Positions 1 through 9,337 of a stretch of 64,000 bases of DNA are shown here, piece by piece. Position numbers and translations under genes: made by a program. The stretch spans positions 57,740 through 121,739 of the forward strand of contig NZ_BJVA01000009.1 in NCBI RefSeq assembly GCF_007988905.1, written 5' to 3'. This DNA comes from Gluconobacter kanchanaburiensis NBRC 103587 (GTDB lineage: Bacteria; Pseudomonadota; Alphaproteobacteria; Acetobacterales; Acetobacteraceae). Position 1 is the stretch's first letter, and each line of letters starts with the position of its first letter. The notes under the pieces were generated by a model. It was not told the origin of the DNA and did no database searches. It worked only from the letters and a program-made list of their open reading frames with translations.

Positions 1-785
1 ATGTGCTGCTGCTCAAAGCGCTTGGTGCCACGGTTGTGGTTCAGGTTCCCGTGCCTCTGGTCAGGCTCCTGCACAGCGTGCAGGGGATCGACAGGATTAT
101 TTCGGTCTTCGATCCGTCTCTTGATCTCGACTTCCATTGCCCTATGGTCGGGTTGCCGCTTCGGCTGAGTGTGACGCCAGCGAACGCGCCTGGATGTCCT
201 TATCTGTCCGTCCCTGTGGAAGAGCAGGAGCGTCAGGGAGGAGCCTTGCGTGAGATCGCTGTGCAAGACTCCTTCCGGCCCGAGCTTATTGTCGGACTGG
301 TCTGGAGTGGCGATCCCCGCCCCCATGATCCGGCGGCGTCACAGGTTGACCGGCGCCGGAGTGTCCGTCTGGAGACGCTTGCGCCGCTGATGGCCGTCGA
401 AGGGATCCGGTTCGTGAGTTTCCAGCTGGGAACGCCCCAGCAGCAGATCGCCGTGACTGGACTGCCAATTCTGGATGGGACGAATGGTATTACGGATTTC
501 GCTGATACGGCGGCCCGGCTGTACGGCGTGGACCTTCTGGTCAGTGTCGATACATCCATGGTCCATCTTGCGGGTGGTCTTGGGCTGCCGGTGTGGATGC
601 TGTCCCGTCATGACGCCTGCTGGCGCTGGGGTGATAGCGGGGCGACGACGCCCTGGTATCCAAGCATGCGGATTTTCCGTCAGTCCCGTTCGGGAGATTG
701 GGAGAGTCCTGTTGCCGAAGTTGCAGACATGCTGCGGCAGTTCGTAACTCTCTATCGTGCCAATCTTGAAGCGGAAGCCGCCTGA
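1..785 (+). CDS. TPR/GT9-type glycosyltransferase-like protein, 3' part
   Basis: Only the last 260 or so codons are in the window and the frame is open at base 1, so the gene starts upstream. What is visible resembles the C-terminal half of TPR-glycosyltransferase proteins: a Rossmann-like start (GATVVVQVPVPLVRLL), then the ADP-heptose-transferase-like segment with VGLVWSGDP and the terminal block SVDTSMVHLAGGLGLPVWML followed by WRWG and WYPSM. That block is a nucleotide-sugar binding signature of GT-B enzymes of family 9. The missing N-terminal part normally carries TPR repeats. A role in surface polysaccharide or protein glycosylation is inferred from family and from the two glycosyltransferase genes at 3579-5548. 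It ends just before a strong terminator. Confidence 0.75.
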   Translation, partial: VLLLKALGATVVVQVPVPLVRLLHSVQGIDRIISVFDPSLDLDFHCPMVGLPLRLSVTPANAPGCPYLSVPVEEQERQGGALREIAVQDSFRPELIVGLVWSGDPRPHDPAASQVDRRRSVRLETLAPLMAVEGIRFVSFQLGTPQQQIAVTGLPILDGTNGITDFADTAARLYGVDLLVSVDTSMVHLAGGLGLPVWMLSRHDACWRWGDSGATTPWYPSMRIFRQSRSGDWESPVAEVADMLRQFVTLYRANLEAEAA

Positions 786-804
786 AGAGCAGAACATAAA
801 AAAA

Positions 805-830
805 CCGTTCCAGTACGGAACGGCCTTTTT
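805..830. terminator. bidirectional Rho-independent terminator
   Basis: Perfect 7-bp stem CCGTTCC/GGAACGG (805-811 and 817-823) with loop AGTAC. A T-run follows on the + strand (825-829), and an A-run of eight precedes it (797-804), which gives U8 on the minus-strand transcript. It lies between the ends of the convergent glycosyltransferase gene and infC, so it should stop both. Confidence 0.85.
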
Positions 831-852
831 ATTCGCAGGATGAAGGCGTCCC

Positions 853-1389
853 TTAGCGGGGAGCGATCACCATCAGCATCTGGCGGTTTTCAAGGCGGGG
901 CATCTGCTCCACCTTCGCCTTTTCCTCGACTTCCAGCCGGATACGCTCAAGCATCTTGATGCCGAGCTCCTGATGGGCCATTTCGCGGCCCTTGAAGCGT
1001 AGGGAAATCTTGACCTTGTCGCCTTCATCAAGAAAGCTGTGAATGGCCTTGAGCTTCGTCTGGAAGTCATGCTCGCCCGTACCCGGACGGACCTTTACTT
1101 CCTTGATCTCAACGACCTTCTGCTTCTTGCGGGCTTCGTTCTTCTTCTTCTGCTGCTCATACTTGAACTTGCCGTAGTCGAGAATCTTCACGACAGGAGG
1201 AACAGCGGTCGGGCTGATTTCCAGAAGATCGAGACCCACCGAAAAAGCGCGCATCATGGCATCCCGGGTCGTCATGATGCCCTGCATTTCGCCTTCTTCG
1301 TCAATCAGACGAACCTGCGGAACACGGATTTCCTCGTTGACGCGCGGTCCTTCACGGGTGGGCGCGGCCTGCATCGGCGGTCTAGCTAT
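853..1389 (-). CDS. infC: translation initiation factor IF-3
   Basis: IF-3 binds the 30S subunit, checks the start codon and initiator tRNA, and keeps 50S subunits away. The 178-residue product has the N-domain ([20 protein letters not shown]), the lysine-rich linker ([16 protein letters not shown]) and the C-domain ([12 protein letters not shown]). The first ATG in frame is at 1374, but it has no ribosome site. Five codons upstream an ATA (1387-1389) has AGGAG (1396-1400) six bases before it, and it gives the N-terminus [16 protein letters not shown], which I recall as usual in relatives. I therefore place the start at ATA. Non-standard starts in infC are known from AUU in E. coli, where they allow IF-3 to repress its own synthesis. 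It follows thrS as in many bacteria, but rpmI and rplT do not follow. Confidence 0.93.
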   Translation of the reverse strand: MARPPMQAAPTREGPRVNEEIRVPQVRLIDEEGEMQGIMTTRDAMMRAFSVGLDLLEISPTAVPPVVKILDYGKFKYEQQKKKNEARKKQKVVEIKEVKVRPGTGEHDFQTKLKAIHSFLDEGDKVKISLRFKGREMAHQELGIKMLERIRLEVEEKAKVEQMPRLENRQMLMVIAPR

Positions 1390-1395
1390 GGTCAG

Positions 1396-1400
1396 CTCCT
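1396..1400 (-). promoter_or_regulatory. infC: infC Shine-Dalgarno that fixes an ATA start
   Basis: AGGAG on the minus strand, six bases (CTGACC) before ATA at 1389-1387. The ATG at 1374 has only coding-like sequence before it, so this site decides the start. Confidence 0.75.
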
Positions 1401-1527
1401 GTCATCAGTTTCGTTCGGGTCCAGTCACCAGCATCCGCCTTCACGAAGAAAGGCGGGACACGGCCAGTCCCGATCCCGTTCCTTCTGCACATAGTCCTGC
1501 CTTGCGCGCGGTGCAAGGGGATTACGT

Positions 1528-3465
1528 TTAATCCTTTGACGCGCGTGCGATGTCGGGGGCCTGAGCCTCTTTCGCAAGAGCTGCAACGGCCTCGTCTAGC
1601 GACAGAATTTCCTGCGTCGCGCCGCCCAGACGTCGCATGGCGACCTTGCGTTCTTCGGCTTCGCGACGACCGACGACCAGAATGACCGGAACGCGCGCCA
1701 GGCTGTGTTCGCGGATTTTGGCGTTGATCTTGTCGCTGCGGGTGTCGGTCTCGACCTGGAGTCCCGCGGCTTTTAGCGTCGCAGCCACTTCGTTGGCGTA
1801 ATCGCCAGCGTCGGAGACGATGGACGCCACGACAACCTGCGTCGGCGCCAGCCAGAGCGGGAACTTGCCCGCATACTGTTCGATCAGGATGCCGATGAAA
1901 CGTTCGAAACTGCCGAGAATCGCGCGGTGCAGCATGACCGGACGATGACGGTTGCTGTCTTCGCCGATGTAAGAGGCGTCCAGACGCTCCGGCAGAACGT
2001 AATCCACCTGAAGCGTGCCGCACTGCCAGTCACGACCGATGGCATCCGTCAGCACGAATTCGAGCTTCGGACCGTAGAATGCCCCTTCGCCCGGATTGTA
2101 CTCGTATTCAACTCCCGCGATTTCGCAGGCTTTCTTGAGCGAGCCTTCCGCCCGATCCCAGACCTCGTCCGAGCCCGCCCGCGTTTCCGGACGATCCGAG
2201 AACTTCACGCGGAAGCTCTCGAATCCGAGATCCGTGTAAACTTCCGCCAGCATCTTCACGAACTTCGCGGTTTCATCTGCGATCTGGTCGTCCGTGCAGA
2301 AGATATGGGCATCGTCCTGCGTAAAGCCGCGAACACGCATGATGCCGTGCAGCGCGCCTGACGGCTCGTAACGGTGACACGCGCCGAATTCCGCCATCCG
2401 CAGCGGCAGCTCACGATAGGAGCGCAGGCCGTGGCGGAAGATCTGCACGTGGCACGGGCAGTTCATGGGCTTGAGTGCGAGGGTCTTGTCTTCGTCCTCG
2501 ACGGTCGCGATGAACATGTTCTCGCGATACTTGTCCCAGTGGCCCGAAGCCTCCCAGAGCGCGCGGTCCACGAGCTGCGGGGTGCGGACTTCCTCGTAGT
2601 TGTTCCGCTCCTGCGCGCGACGCATGTAGTCCTGAAGGACCGTGTAGAGACGCCAGCCCTTGCGGTGCCAGAAGATCTGCCCGACGGCTTCTTCCTGAAT
2701 GTGGAAGAGGTCCATCTCGCGGCCGATGCGGCGATGGTCGCGCTTCTCGGCTTCCTCAAGACGCAGGAGATGGGCGTCCAGCTCCTTCTTGTCGCGCCAG
2801 GCGGTGCCGTAGATGCGGGTCAGCATGGGGTTGCGATGGTCACCACGCCAGTAAGCTCCGGCCACGCGCATCAGCTTGAATGCCGTGCCGACATCGCCGG
2901 TCGTGCGCAGATGCGGACCGCGGCACAGGTCGAGCCATTCGCCCTGACGGTAGATCGAGATCTGCTCGTCCTCCGGCAGGTCCCGGATCAGTTCCGCCTT
3001 GAAGTCTTCGCCCTTCTCTTCAAAGAAGCGGATGGCCTCGTCACGGTCCCAGACCTCGCGGACGAACGGCGTGTTGGCCGCGACGATCTCGCGCATCTTC
3101 TCTTCGATGGCCGGGAAGTCTTCAGGCGTGAACGGCTTCTCGCGGGAGAAGTCGTAGTAGAACCCGTCCTTGATGCTCGGCCCGATCGTGACCTGAGTTT
3201 CAGGCCAGAGGGACTGCACGGCCTCGGCCAGAACATGCGCCGCGTCGTGGCGAATCATTTCCAGCGCGTCCTCATCCTTGCGGGTGACGAACTTCACGGA
3301 CGCATCGTTGCTGATTTCGGTGCTGATATCGACGGGCTTGCCGTCCACTTCCATCGCCATGGCGGCCTTGGCGAGGCCCGGTCCGATGGAGGCAGCGATC
3401 GTCGTGCCCGTCACCGTCCCGTCGAATGTGCGGACGCTTCCGTCGGGGAGTGTGATGGCGGGCAT
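1528..3465 (-). CDS. thrS: threonyl-tRNA synthetase
   Basis: Charges tRNA-Thr with threonine. The 645-residue length fits the family. Domains in order: TGS (residues 1-60), editing domain with the HDAAH motif and the later CRGPH motif, class II catalytic core with the zinc-site segment [10 protein letters not shown] and motif 2 ([20 protein letters not shown]), and the C-terminal anticodon-binding domain ([20 protein letters not shown]). The ATG at 3465 has AGGAG eight bases upstream, so the start is good. infC lies 138 bp downstream on the same strand, and the two may be cotranscribed. No T-box or operator structure was recognised in the short leader. Confidence 0.98.
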   Translation of the reverse strand: MPAITLPDGSVRTFDGTVTGTTIAASIGPGLAKAAMAMEVDGKPVDISTEISNDASVKFVTRKDEDALEMIRHDAAHVLAEAVQSLWPETQVTIGPSIKDGFYYDFSREKPFTPEDFPAIEEKMREIVAANTPFVREVWDRDEAIRFFEEKGEDFKAELIRDLPEDEQISIYRQGEWLDLCRGPHLRTTGDVGTAFKLMRVAGAYWRGDHRNPMLTRIYGTAWRDKKELDAHLLRLEEAEKRDHRRIGREMDLFHIQEEAVGQIFWHRKGWRLYTVLQDYMRRAQERNNYEEVRTPQLVDRALWEASGHWDKYRENMFIATVEDEDKTLALKPMNCPCHVQIFRHGLRSYRELPLRMAEFGACHRYEPSGALHGIMRVRGFTQDDAHIFCTDDQIADETAKFVKMLAEVYTDLGFESFRVKFSDRPETRAGSDEVWDRAEGSLKKACEIAGVEYEYNPGEGAFYGPKLEFVLTDAIGRDWQCGTLQVDYVLPERLDASYIGEDSNRHRPVMLHRAILGSFERFIGILIEQYAGKFPLWLAPTQVVVASIVSDAGDYANEVAATLKAAGLQVETDTRSDKINAKIREHSLARVPVILVVGRREAEERKVAMRRLGGATQEILSLDEAVAALAKEAQAPDIARASKD

Positions 3466-3561
3466 GGAGATCGCTCCTGTGCGAGTGGGACCGGCAGATC
3501 ACTCTGCCGAAAACTGAACGGGTAAATGGCCTCAATCCCCGTTCCGCCGCAACCCCCAGAC

Positions 3562-3578
3562 AAACAGTCGAACTGTTT
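3562..3578. repeat. short perfect inverted repeat before thrS
   Basis: AAACAGT (3562-3568) and ACTGTTT (3572-3578) around a 3-base centre, directly after the stop codon of the glycosyltransferase gene and about 100 bp before thrS. It could be an AT-rich terminator hairpin or an operator. There is no clear T-run. Confidence 0.4.
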
Positions 3579-4631
3579 TCAGGTCGCTTTGTCTGTCTGG
3601 ATTACCAATGGCGGCGCGTTCTGGGGATCAGGCTGCCGATCTTCATCCCATCCGAGCGTAACGTAATGAACGAGCGGCCAGATTCCGTAATGCGGATCCT
3701 GCGCCACGTCCGGATTGTTCAGGGCGTAGTAGATCGGATTGAAGAGGCGGTATTCATGCATGTCATTACCTGACATGCGGTGGGCCAGAAAACCTGCGGG
3801 AACGTTGATGGGGGGATGCGGCGCGTTTTCACCGGTGCCGAGCAGAAGGGTTGGATCAAGGCCCAGTTCCTTGAAGCGGCGGGCGATCATGGGCGCATAA
3901 ATGTTCGGAACGTGCCGGTATTTTGCGACGAAATCTTCGGCGGTCGTGTCGAAATAAAAGTGAAGATGCGCGCCAGCTTCGGGATTAACGGCTGCCTCAT
4001 TGTCTTCAGGAACTGCCAGTTTCTGACGTGCGAAATGCAGGATGTCTTCGTAGTCCGGGCGGTTATGCAGATGGAGATGCACGAATGGGGTCCGGACATA
4101 GCGTTCGGGATAGAGGCTTTGCGGGTCGTGAAACCCGCGATCCAGACTGACGATGGTATGAGCCTTGAATAGTCCGCGTCGGACGATCTGGGGTCGAAAG
4201 TAATCCCGTGCTTGCGGGACGTTCAGCAAAAGCCGGTCTGTCACGAAGGTGGCATTTTCGTGGATCAGGTAATCGAACTGACGTCGGATAATCTCCGGAT
4301 CGAGCGAAAGCTGGTCCAGAAAAACCGTCAGGAATTCGTCGCAGTCCAGAGGAACCGCGAAGTCGCAGGCATTCTCTGCGTCCCATTGCCGAATGATCCC
4401 GGCAATGACGTTTCCCTTGTTAAGGAAATCGCTATGGGATGCGTGATCGCGTACGATCTGCACGCCCTTGCGTTCATACTGGTCCTGGAGTTCCAGAACG
4501 GCCGGGTCGGTTGAGCCATTGTCGATGACCGTCAGGTTCGTAAAGCCGAAAATCGCGGCATGCCACAGGATCCACGGCTCCAGCAGGGTTGCCTCGTTCT
4601 TCTGCATCATAATGCAGCGTACGGTCGTCAT
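3579..4631 (-). CDS. glycosyltransferase family 2-like protein
   Basis: Predicted 350-residue cytoplasmic glycosyltransferase. The N-terminus (RCIMMQKNEATLLEPWILWH) and LTVIDNGSTDPAVLEL are the nucleotide-binding start of the GT-A family 2 fold, and VPLDCDEFL gives the metal-binding acidic motif. The set resembles the Pfam Glyco_tranf_2_4 group (recall). The C-terminal 100 residues (YRLFNPIYYALNNPDVAQDP, HYVTLGWDEDRQPDP) are a tail often seen in acetic-acid-bacterial and other proteobacterial glycosyltransferases. It overlaps the upstream GT9 gene by 4 bp (ATGA), so the two are translationally coupled. Sugar donor and acceptor cannot be read from the sequence. Confidence 0.8.
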   Translation of the reverse strand: MTTVRCIMMQKNEATLLEPWILWHAAIFGFTNLTVIDNGSTDPAVLELQDQYERKGVQIVRDHASHSDFLNKGNVIAGIIRQWDAENACDFAVPLDCDEFLTVFLDQLSLDPEIIRRQFDYLIHENATFVTDRLLLNVPQARDYFRPQIVRRGLFKAHTIVSLDRGFHDPQSLYPERYVRTPFVHLHLHNRPDYEDILHFARQKLAVPEDNEAAVNPEAGAHLHFYFDTTAEDFVAKYRHVPNIYAPMIARRFKELGLDPTLLLGTGENAPHPPINVPAGFLAHRMSGNDMHEYRLFNPIYYALNNPDVAQDPHYGIWPLVHYVTLGWDEDRQPDPQNAPPLVIQTDKAT

Positions 4632-5548
4632 CGTGAGAGCATCTCTTCCATGCAGGTCAGGACCCGCGAGGTGGGCAGCATGGCCAGATCGGGGACGACG
4701 ATCACGTCTGTCCGGCCAGCCGTTAGGGCGAGGGGCGCTGTCAGGCGCGGGTCGCTGTCCGGGCCGAAGAGCGTAAGACAGGGCGTGTCCATCGCGGCTG
4801 CCAGATGCATCGGCCCGGTGTCGTTGCCAATGACGATCCGTGCGCGGTCCAGCACACCTGCAAGCTCGACCAGTGTGGTCTGGCCAGTCAGGTCGCGAGC
4901 GGCAGGGCAGGTTGCAACAATCTCGCGGGCCAGTGGAGTTTCGGCCTGTGTTCCCACGATGACTGGCGTCAGACCCAGGCCCACAAGAGCGGAAGCGACT
5001 TCGGCAAAGCGGGGTGCGGGCCAGCGTTTCTGCGGACGATGAAAGGCTGCTCCCGGCACGATGACGGCATAGGGGGACGCAATTTCAGGGCCACGTCCTG
5101 CAAGCCAGTGCGGCACGTCGCGGGGCAGCGGGGTGACGCCGGCCGCATGAAGCTGGTCGTCGAGCCGTGCCAGGGTGTGCATATCGTTGCGGGATGGATT
5201 GCCGTGCGGATGGCAGCAGCCATCGGAAATGCCGGACCAGTTTTCCGGACAGCCCGCAAGGCGGAAATAGGTTTTCGACCGTCCTGACGTCTGGAGATCG
5301 AAAATCCGGTCGTAGCCGCGCAGTTTTCTGGAAAGTCGCCAGACTCCAGGTAGATTGGCCAGTGAGGGCCGTGCATCCGTCTCGATCTCATCAAACCAGG
5401 GGGCGGTTCGAGCCAGATCTACGAAAGGCGCGGTGGTCAGCAGGGTGATCGTGGCATGGGGGAACGCAGCCCGGATGGAAGCGAAAGCTCCAAAAGCCTG
5501 AACGATATCGCCCAAGGCGCCGAGTTTGATGACAAGAATGCGACTCAT
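4628..5548 (-). CDS. glycosyltransferase family 9 (heptosyltransferase-like)
   Basis: 306 residues with the GT-B fold of ADP-heptose:LPS heptosyltransferases. It starts with the acceptor-side signature SRILVIKLGALGDIVQAFGA, and the donor-binding half has VIVPGAAFHRPQKRWPAPRF and the family motif IGNDTGPMHLAAAMDTPCLT. It most likely adds a sugar to the LPS core or a related glycan at the inner membrane. It is the first gene of a two-gene unit with the family 2 transferase (4-bp overlap). The exact sugar is not determined. Confidence 0.87.
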   Translation of the reverse strand: MSRILVIKLGALGDIVQAFGAFASIRAAFPHATITLLTTAPFVDLARTAPWFDEIETDARPSLANLPGVWRLSRKLRGYDRIFDLQTSGRSKTYFRLAGCPENWSGISDGCCHPHGNPSRNDMHTLARLDDQLHAAGVTPLPRDVPHWLAGRGPEIASPYAVIVPGAAFHRPQKRWPAPRFAEVASALVGLGLTPVIVGTQAETPLAREIVATCPAARDLTGQTTLVELAGVLDRARIVIGNDTGPMHLAAAMDTPCLTLFGPDSDPRLTAPLALTAGRTDVIVVPDLAMLPTSRVLTCMEEMLSR

Positions 5549-5647
5549 GGGTCGACTTTAGCAGGGTGTTGCGGAACGCCAACCATTCCGGCAGGCGTTC
5601 CGCAAAGAAATCCCCGACGTGGGTTCCGGTCCTTCGCAGGGAAGGGA

Positions 5648-6280
5648 TCAGACCGTCTTGTCGACGCCCTGCTGCGGGGCTGCTGCGCCGCCCTTGGCCA
5701 CAACGACCATGGCTGGCTTCAGCAGGCGGCCCTTGAGCAGCCATGCCGGCGTCCAGGACTGCATGACGTGGCCCGACGGGTGCTGGTCGGAAGGCTGTTC
5801 CGCCATGGCCTGGTGCAGGTTGGCGTCGAACGGCTTGCCGGTCGGGTCTTCGCAGGTGATGCCGTGGCGTTCGAGAATGTTGATGAAGGAGCGTTCCGTT
5901 CCTTCGATTCCCTCACGCAGTTTGGTGATGAGGACGTCTTCGCCCTCCGTTTTGGCGGGCAGGGATGCCAGACCGCGCTGGAGGTTTTCGGCGGCTTCCA
6001 CTACGTCACGGGCGAATTTCTGGATGGCGTACTGGCGCGCATCCTCGATGTCGCGCTTGGCGCGCGTGCGGATGTTCTGGCTTTCGGCTTCGGAACGAAC
6101 CCAGCGGTCCTTCAGTTCTGCGACTTCGGCCTCGAGGGCTTCGATCCGGGCTTCGGGAGTTGTTCCTTCCAGCGTTTCACCGCCGGTTTCATTCATGCCC
6201 GGTGTCTCGTGGACCGGCGTTTCGACGCCCTGTTCAGGCACGTCATGGGCCGTTTCCGGCGAGGCGTTGTGGTCTGTCAT
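5648..6280 (-). CDS. grpE: GrpE, DnaK nucleotide exchange factor
   Basis: GrpE releases ADP from DnaK during protein folding. The 210-residue product has an acidic variable N-terminus, the long coiled-coil segment (EARIEALEAEVAELKDRWVR, then SEAESQNIRTRAKRDIEDAR) and the C-terminal beta domain (LHQAMAEQPSDQHPSGHV). The frame is open further upstream to 6418, but ATG at 6280 (MTDHNASPE) has AGAAGG seven bases before it and gives the usual length, so I use it. Neither hrcA nor dnaK/dnaJ is adjacent. It diverges from chvI. No convincing sigma-32 promoter was recognised in the 196-bp gap. Confidence 0.93.
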   Translation of the reverse strand: MTDHNASPETAHDVPEQGVETPVHETPGMNETGGETLEGTTPEARIEALEAEVAELKDRWVRSEAESQNIRTRAKRDIEDARQYAIQKFARDVVEAAENLQRGLASLPAKTEGEDVLITKLREGIEGTERSFINILERHGITCEDPTGKPFDANLHQAMAEQPSDQHPSGHVMQSWTPAWLLKGRLLKPAMVVVAKGGAAAPQQGVDKTV

Positions 6281-6475
6281 GTCACGACCTTCTGCTATGG
6301 GACGGGCCATCATGCGGCCCCGTTCTCCCTCAGGAAATAACGCTGATTGTCTCAAAGACAAGTGTTGCACGGACGCATAGTGCTGCATCATGTCATCGAA
6401 AAGCCCATTTTCCGCCATGGTGCGTCATGGGATATATGTAAAAAGCAGCAACAGTTTTCAGCAGACGGACCCCCC

Positions 6476-7246
6476 ATGGAGACGCCACGAACCCCCTATG
6501 TGCCGCCGGCGCCAGCCTCGCAGCCGCCGTCCGCAGCTTCCGCCGCACCCATCATTGCGCTGGTGGACGACGATCGGAACATTCTCGCTTCCGTCCAGAT
6601 GACGCTAGAGGCGGAAGGATTTACCGTTCACACCTACACCGATGGCGAAAGCGCGTTGCAGGGCATCACATCGCGCCCTGTCAGCCTCGCTGTTCTGGAC
6701 GTGAAGATGCCGCGCATGGACGGCATGGAGCTGCTCCAGCGCCTGCGCTCGCGCTCGAACCTGCCGGTCATTTTTCTGACGTCGAAGGACGAGGAGCTGG
6801 ACCAGCTCATGGGCCTGCGTCTGGGGGCTGATGACTACATCACCAAGCCGTTCTCCCAGCGCCTGCTGATCGAACGGATCCGTGCCCTGCTGCGCCGTCA
6901 GGATGCCAGCCGGGCCGAGGCCACGGGCGCGGCAGCGGTTGGTTCCGCCATCGTGCGGGGCAAGCTCTCGCTGGACGAGACGCGCCATCAGTGTCTGTGG
7001 GACGGGCAGGATATTGCGCTTACGGTCACGGAATTCTTGCTGGTCAAGGCTCTGGCCTTGCGTCCGGGCATGGTGAAATCGCGCGATCAGCTCATTGATG
7101 CCGCCTATGGCGACAATATCTATGTCGATGACCGCACGATCGACAGCCATATCAAGCGCGTCCGCAAGAAATTCCGTCAGGTGGATGACGAGTTCAATCA
7201 GATCGAGACGCTGTACGGCATCGGCTATCGCTACCGGGACGAGTAA
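6476..7246 (+). CDS. chvI: response regulator ChvI, OmpR family
   Basis: 256-residue DNA-binding response regulator. The receiver domain (residues 27-145) has the acidic pair in LVDDDRN, the phospho-acceptor Asp75 in [10 protein letters not shown] and the conserved Lys in [14 protein letters not shown] winged-helix domain follows ([20 protein letters not shown] and [12 protein letters not shown]). The receiver matches ChvI of alphaproteobacteria closely (recall), which controls envelope and acid-response genes. The ATG at 6476 comes after a proline/alanine-rich start; upstream in-frame codons are unlikely because they overlap the divergent promoter zone. chvG follows after 6 bp. Confidence 0.9.
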   Translation: METPRTPYVPPAPASQPPSAASAAPIIALVDDDRNILASVQMTLEAEGFTVHTYTDGESALQGITSRPVSLAVLDVKMPRMDGMELLQRLRSRSNLPVIFLTSKDEELDQLMGLRLGADDYITKPFSQRLLIERIRALLRRQDASRAEATGAAAVGSAIVRGKLSLDETRHQCLWDGQDIALTVTEFLLVKALALRPGMVKSRDQLIDAAYGDNIYVDDRTIDSHIKRVRKKFRQVDDEFNQIETLYGIGYRYRDE

Positions 7247-7252
7247 GCGCGC

Positions 7253-9106
7253 GTGGACGACGATTCCGGTTCATTCCCTGCAAGACATATGCTCGACGCG
7301 GACCGGCTGGAGCAGGGGCGGGACCGTCGGCGCGCGGAAGCGGCGCGGCACGACTCGAACCGAGCCGGGCTTGGCAACACACTGAGGAGTCTGTGGTCAG
7401 GACTCCGCAGACGTTTGCGGCTACGCCGCACGCCGGATATGTCCATGATGCGTCGGCGTCTGGCCTCGCCGCTTCTGGTGCGGATTCTTCTCCTCAACGC
7501 CCTGCCGCTGGCTCTTCTCGCGGTTACTCTGCTGTTTCTGGACCAGTTCCAGAACGGTCTACTGGAAACGGATGTCAACGCCCTGCGCGAACAGGCGCAT
7601 ATCTATGCTGGCGCGCTCGGGCAGTCTGCCGTCCGGGTTGCGCCCCATGCCTCTGGTCATCCGGCACCAGGGGGTAATCTGGAACTGGACGTCGCTCAGG
7701 CCCGGCCGCTTTTGGCCAGCCTGACCGAGCCGAGCCCTAATGCCCATGCCCTGCTGTTTGATCCTGACGGCAAGCTCGTCGTCGACAGTCGCACGGCGTC
7801 GCGTCAAAAGCAGGATCATGGGTCTTCCGATCCGGTTGACGGGGGAGGATGGCAGCCGCCGCGCAACAATATCCTTGAGAGTTTCTATGATTGGCTGCTC
7901 TCCCTGTTGCCGCTGACCTCAAGCGAGGAGGTGACGCTCGACACCAATGATACGGCCATGGACGGCCCGCATGATGCCCAGCCGCTTCAGTCCCAGGCCG
8001 AGCTGCCGCCATTCATTCGCCGTACCAAGGACCACCAGCTTGTCGTGACGGTGGTGGAGCCGGTCGTGCGCGATGGTGTGACGGTCGGCGAAATCCAGCT
8101 CACCCGTCACGCGCCGGAAGTAGACCGCACACTTTTTGCAGTCCGTTCCTCGATCCTGTCTCTGGTGCTGGCGGCGCTGGTCGTAACGGTGCTGCTTTCC
8201 TGGTATCTGTCGCTGACGATTGCGCGGCCGCTGCTGACTCTGGCGCGCGCGTCCAATGACATGCGCGAGGCGGATGGTCGCAAGGATCTCGTGCCGGAGC
8301 GTCTTCTGGCCCGTCGCGACGAAATCGGGGTGCTGGCGCGTTCGCTCCGGGGGAGCGCGCTGGCGTTGTGGGCACGGATGGACGATATCGAGCGCTTTGC
8401 TGCCGATGTCAGTCACGAGATCAAGAATCCGCTGTCGTCGATCCGCTCTGCCATCGAGACGTTGCCGCGCATCCAGATCGCCGAGCGGCGCGAACGTCTG
8501 CTGGGTATCATCAACAGCGACGTCAAACGCCTCGACCGCCTGATTACCGATATTTCCGATGCCAGCCGTATCGACGCAGAGCTGTCCCGCGTGCGGCCTG
8601 AACCGGTATCGGTCGTGGCACTTTTGGCCATTCTGGCGGAAATGCACCAGACGACACGCCGGGACAACGATCCGGTGCTTCGGCTGGATGTCCGCGACCA
8701 GGAGCCGTCGCTCAAGGCGCTGGCAGTGGAGGATCGTCTGGTTCAGGTTCTGCGCAACCTGATCGGCAATGCTGTGTCGTTCTCTCCGCCAAAGGGCATT
8801 ATCGCGTTACATGCCAGTGCGCGCGACATCGCAGGCAGCGGGCCCGGAACGGGCAGCGTGGTGGAAATCACCATCACCGATCAGGGTCCCGGTATTCCGC
8901 CTGGAAAACTGGAGAGCATTTTCGACCGTTTCTATTCAGAGCGTCCCCAGACCGAGAATTTCGGTCAGCATTCCGGGCTCGGCCTCGCCATCAGCCGACA
9001 GATCATTCATGCTCTGCGCGGAAGCCTGTTCGCCGAGAACCGGCTGGACGCTGGCGGTGCTATCCGGGGCGCCTGCTTCGTCGTGCGTCTTCCGCGCGCG
9101 CCCTGA
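7253..9106 (+). CDS. chvG: sensor histidine kinase ChvG
   Basis: 617-residue membrane histidine kinase, the partner of ChvI. A long basic cytoplasmic N-terminus is followed by a transmembrane helix (LLVRILLLNALPLALLAVTL), a periplasmic domain of about 200 residues, a second helix (LSLVLAALVVTVLLSWYLSL), HAMP, the HisKA dimerization domain with His388 in FAADVSHEIKNPL, and an HATPase_c domain with N box (LRNLIGNAVSF) and G boxes (DQGPGIP, GLGLAI). GTG at 7253 is the furthest start, 6 bp after chvI; an internal ATG near residue 12 is possible. In many alphaproteobacteria hprK comes next; here a minus-strand block intervenes. Confidence 0.9.
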   Translation: MDDDSGSFPARHMLDADRLEQGRDRRRAEAARHDSNRAGLGNTLRSLWSGLRRRLRLRRTPDMSMMRRRLASPLLVRILLLNALPLALLAVTLLFLDQFQNGLLETDVNALREQAHIYAGALGQSAVRVAPHASGHPAPGGNLELDVAQARPLLASLTEPSPNAHALLFDPDGKLVVDSRTASRQKQDHGSSDPVDGGGWQPPRNNILESFYDWLLSLLPLTSSEEVTLDTNDTAMDGPHDAQPLQSQAELPPFIRRTKDHQLVVTVVEPVVRDGVTVGEIQLTRHAPEVDRTLFAVRSSILSLVLAALVVTVLLSWYLSLTIARPLLTLARASNDMREADGRKDLVPERLLARRDEIGVLARSLRGSALALWARMDDIERFAADVSHEIKNPLSSIRSAIETLPRIQIAERRERLLGIINSDVKRLDRLITDISDASRIDAELSRVRPEPVSVVALLAILAEMHQTTRRDNDPVLRLDVRDQEPSLKALAVEDRLVQVLRNLIGNAVSFSPPKGIIALHASARDIAGSGPGTGSVVEITITDQGPGIPPGKLESIFDRFYSERPQTENFGQHSGLGLAISRQIIHALRGSLFAENRLDAGGAIRGACFVVRLPRAP

Positions 9107-9337
9107 GGGTGTCTTGATGGAAGGGTGGCCGTCTGTCCGGACTTCGATGGTAGGCCCCGAGCCGACGCTATCCATGATGTCGGACGTGAGCGTCGCTACA
9201 AAAGGCAGTGCCAGCGTGAAAGGAAGCATGAGGGCCGCTCGAAAAAAGGCCTGACGCCGATAGAAAGGGCGTGGAGCAGGATCCGGTCTCCGGGGTTGCA
9301 GGAGGAGGATGGGGCTGGGGCTGCCCATGTCTCTCAC
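8936..9337 (-). CDS. small hypothetical protein, possible
   Basis: Open frame of 133 codons starting with GTG at 9337, which overlaps the stop of the UrcA-like gene in a GTGA junction; an ATG at 9328 is an alternative. The product has one hydrophobic segment (FFRAALMLPFTLALPFVATL) after a basic arginine-rich start, then a polar tail. The last 170 bp run antisense through the 3' end of chvG. I recognise no family. The coupled junction favours a real gene, while the antisense overlap argues against it. Confidence 0.3.
   Translation of the reverse strand: MRDMGSPSPILLLQPRRPDPAPRPFYRRQAFFRAALMLPFTLALPFVATLTSDIMDSVGSGPTIEVRTDGHPSIKTPSGRARKTHDEAGAPDSTASVQPVLGEQASAQSMNDLSADGEAEPGMLTEILGLGTL

Noticed and set aside
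2374..3525. Long plus-strand open frame of 383 codons opposite thrS
   Set aside because: It is the complement of the strongly conserved thrS frame; the product is low in structure and has no ribosome site. High GC gives long antisense frames.
6341..6445. Possible sigma-32 promoter before grpE
   Set aside because: A CTTG followed by an AT-rich stretch is present, but the -10 region does not match the known consensus at proper spacing.
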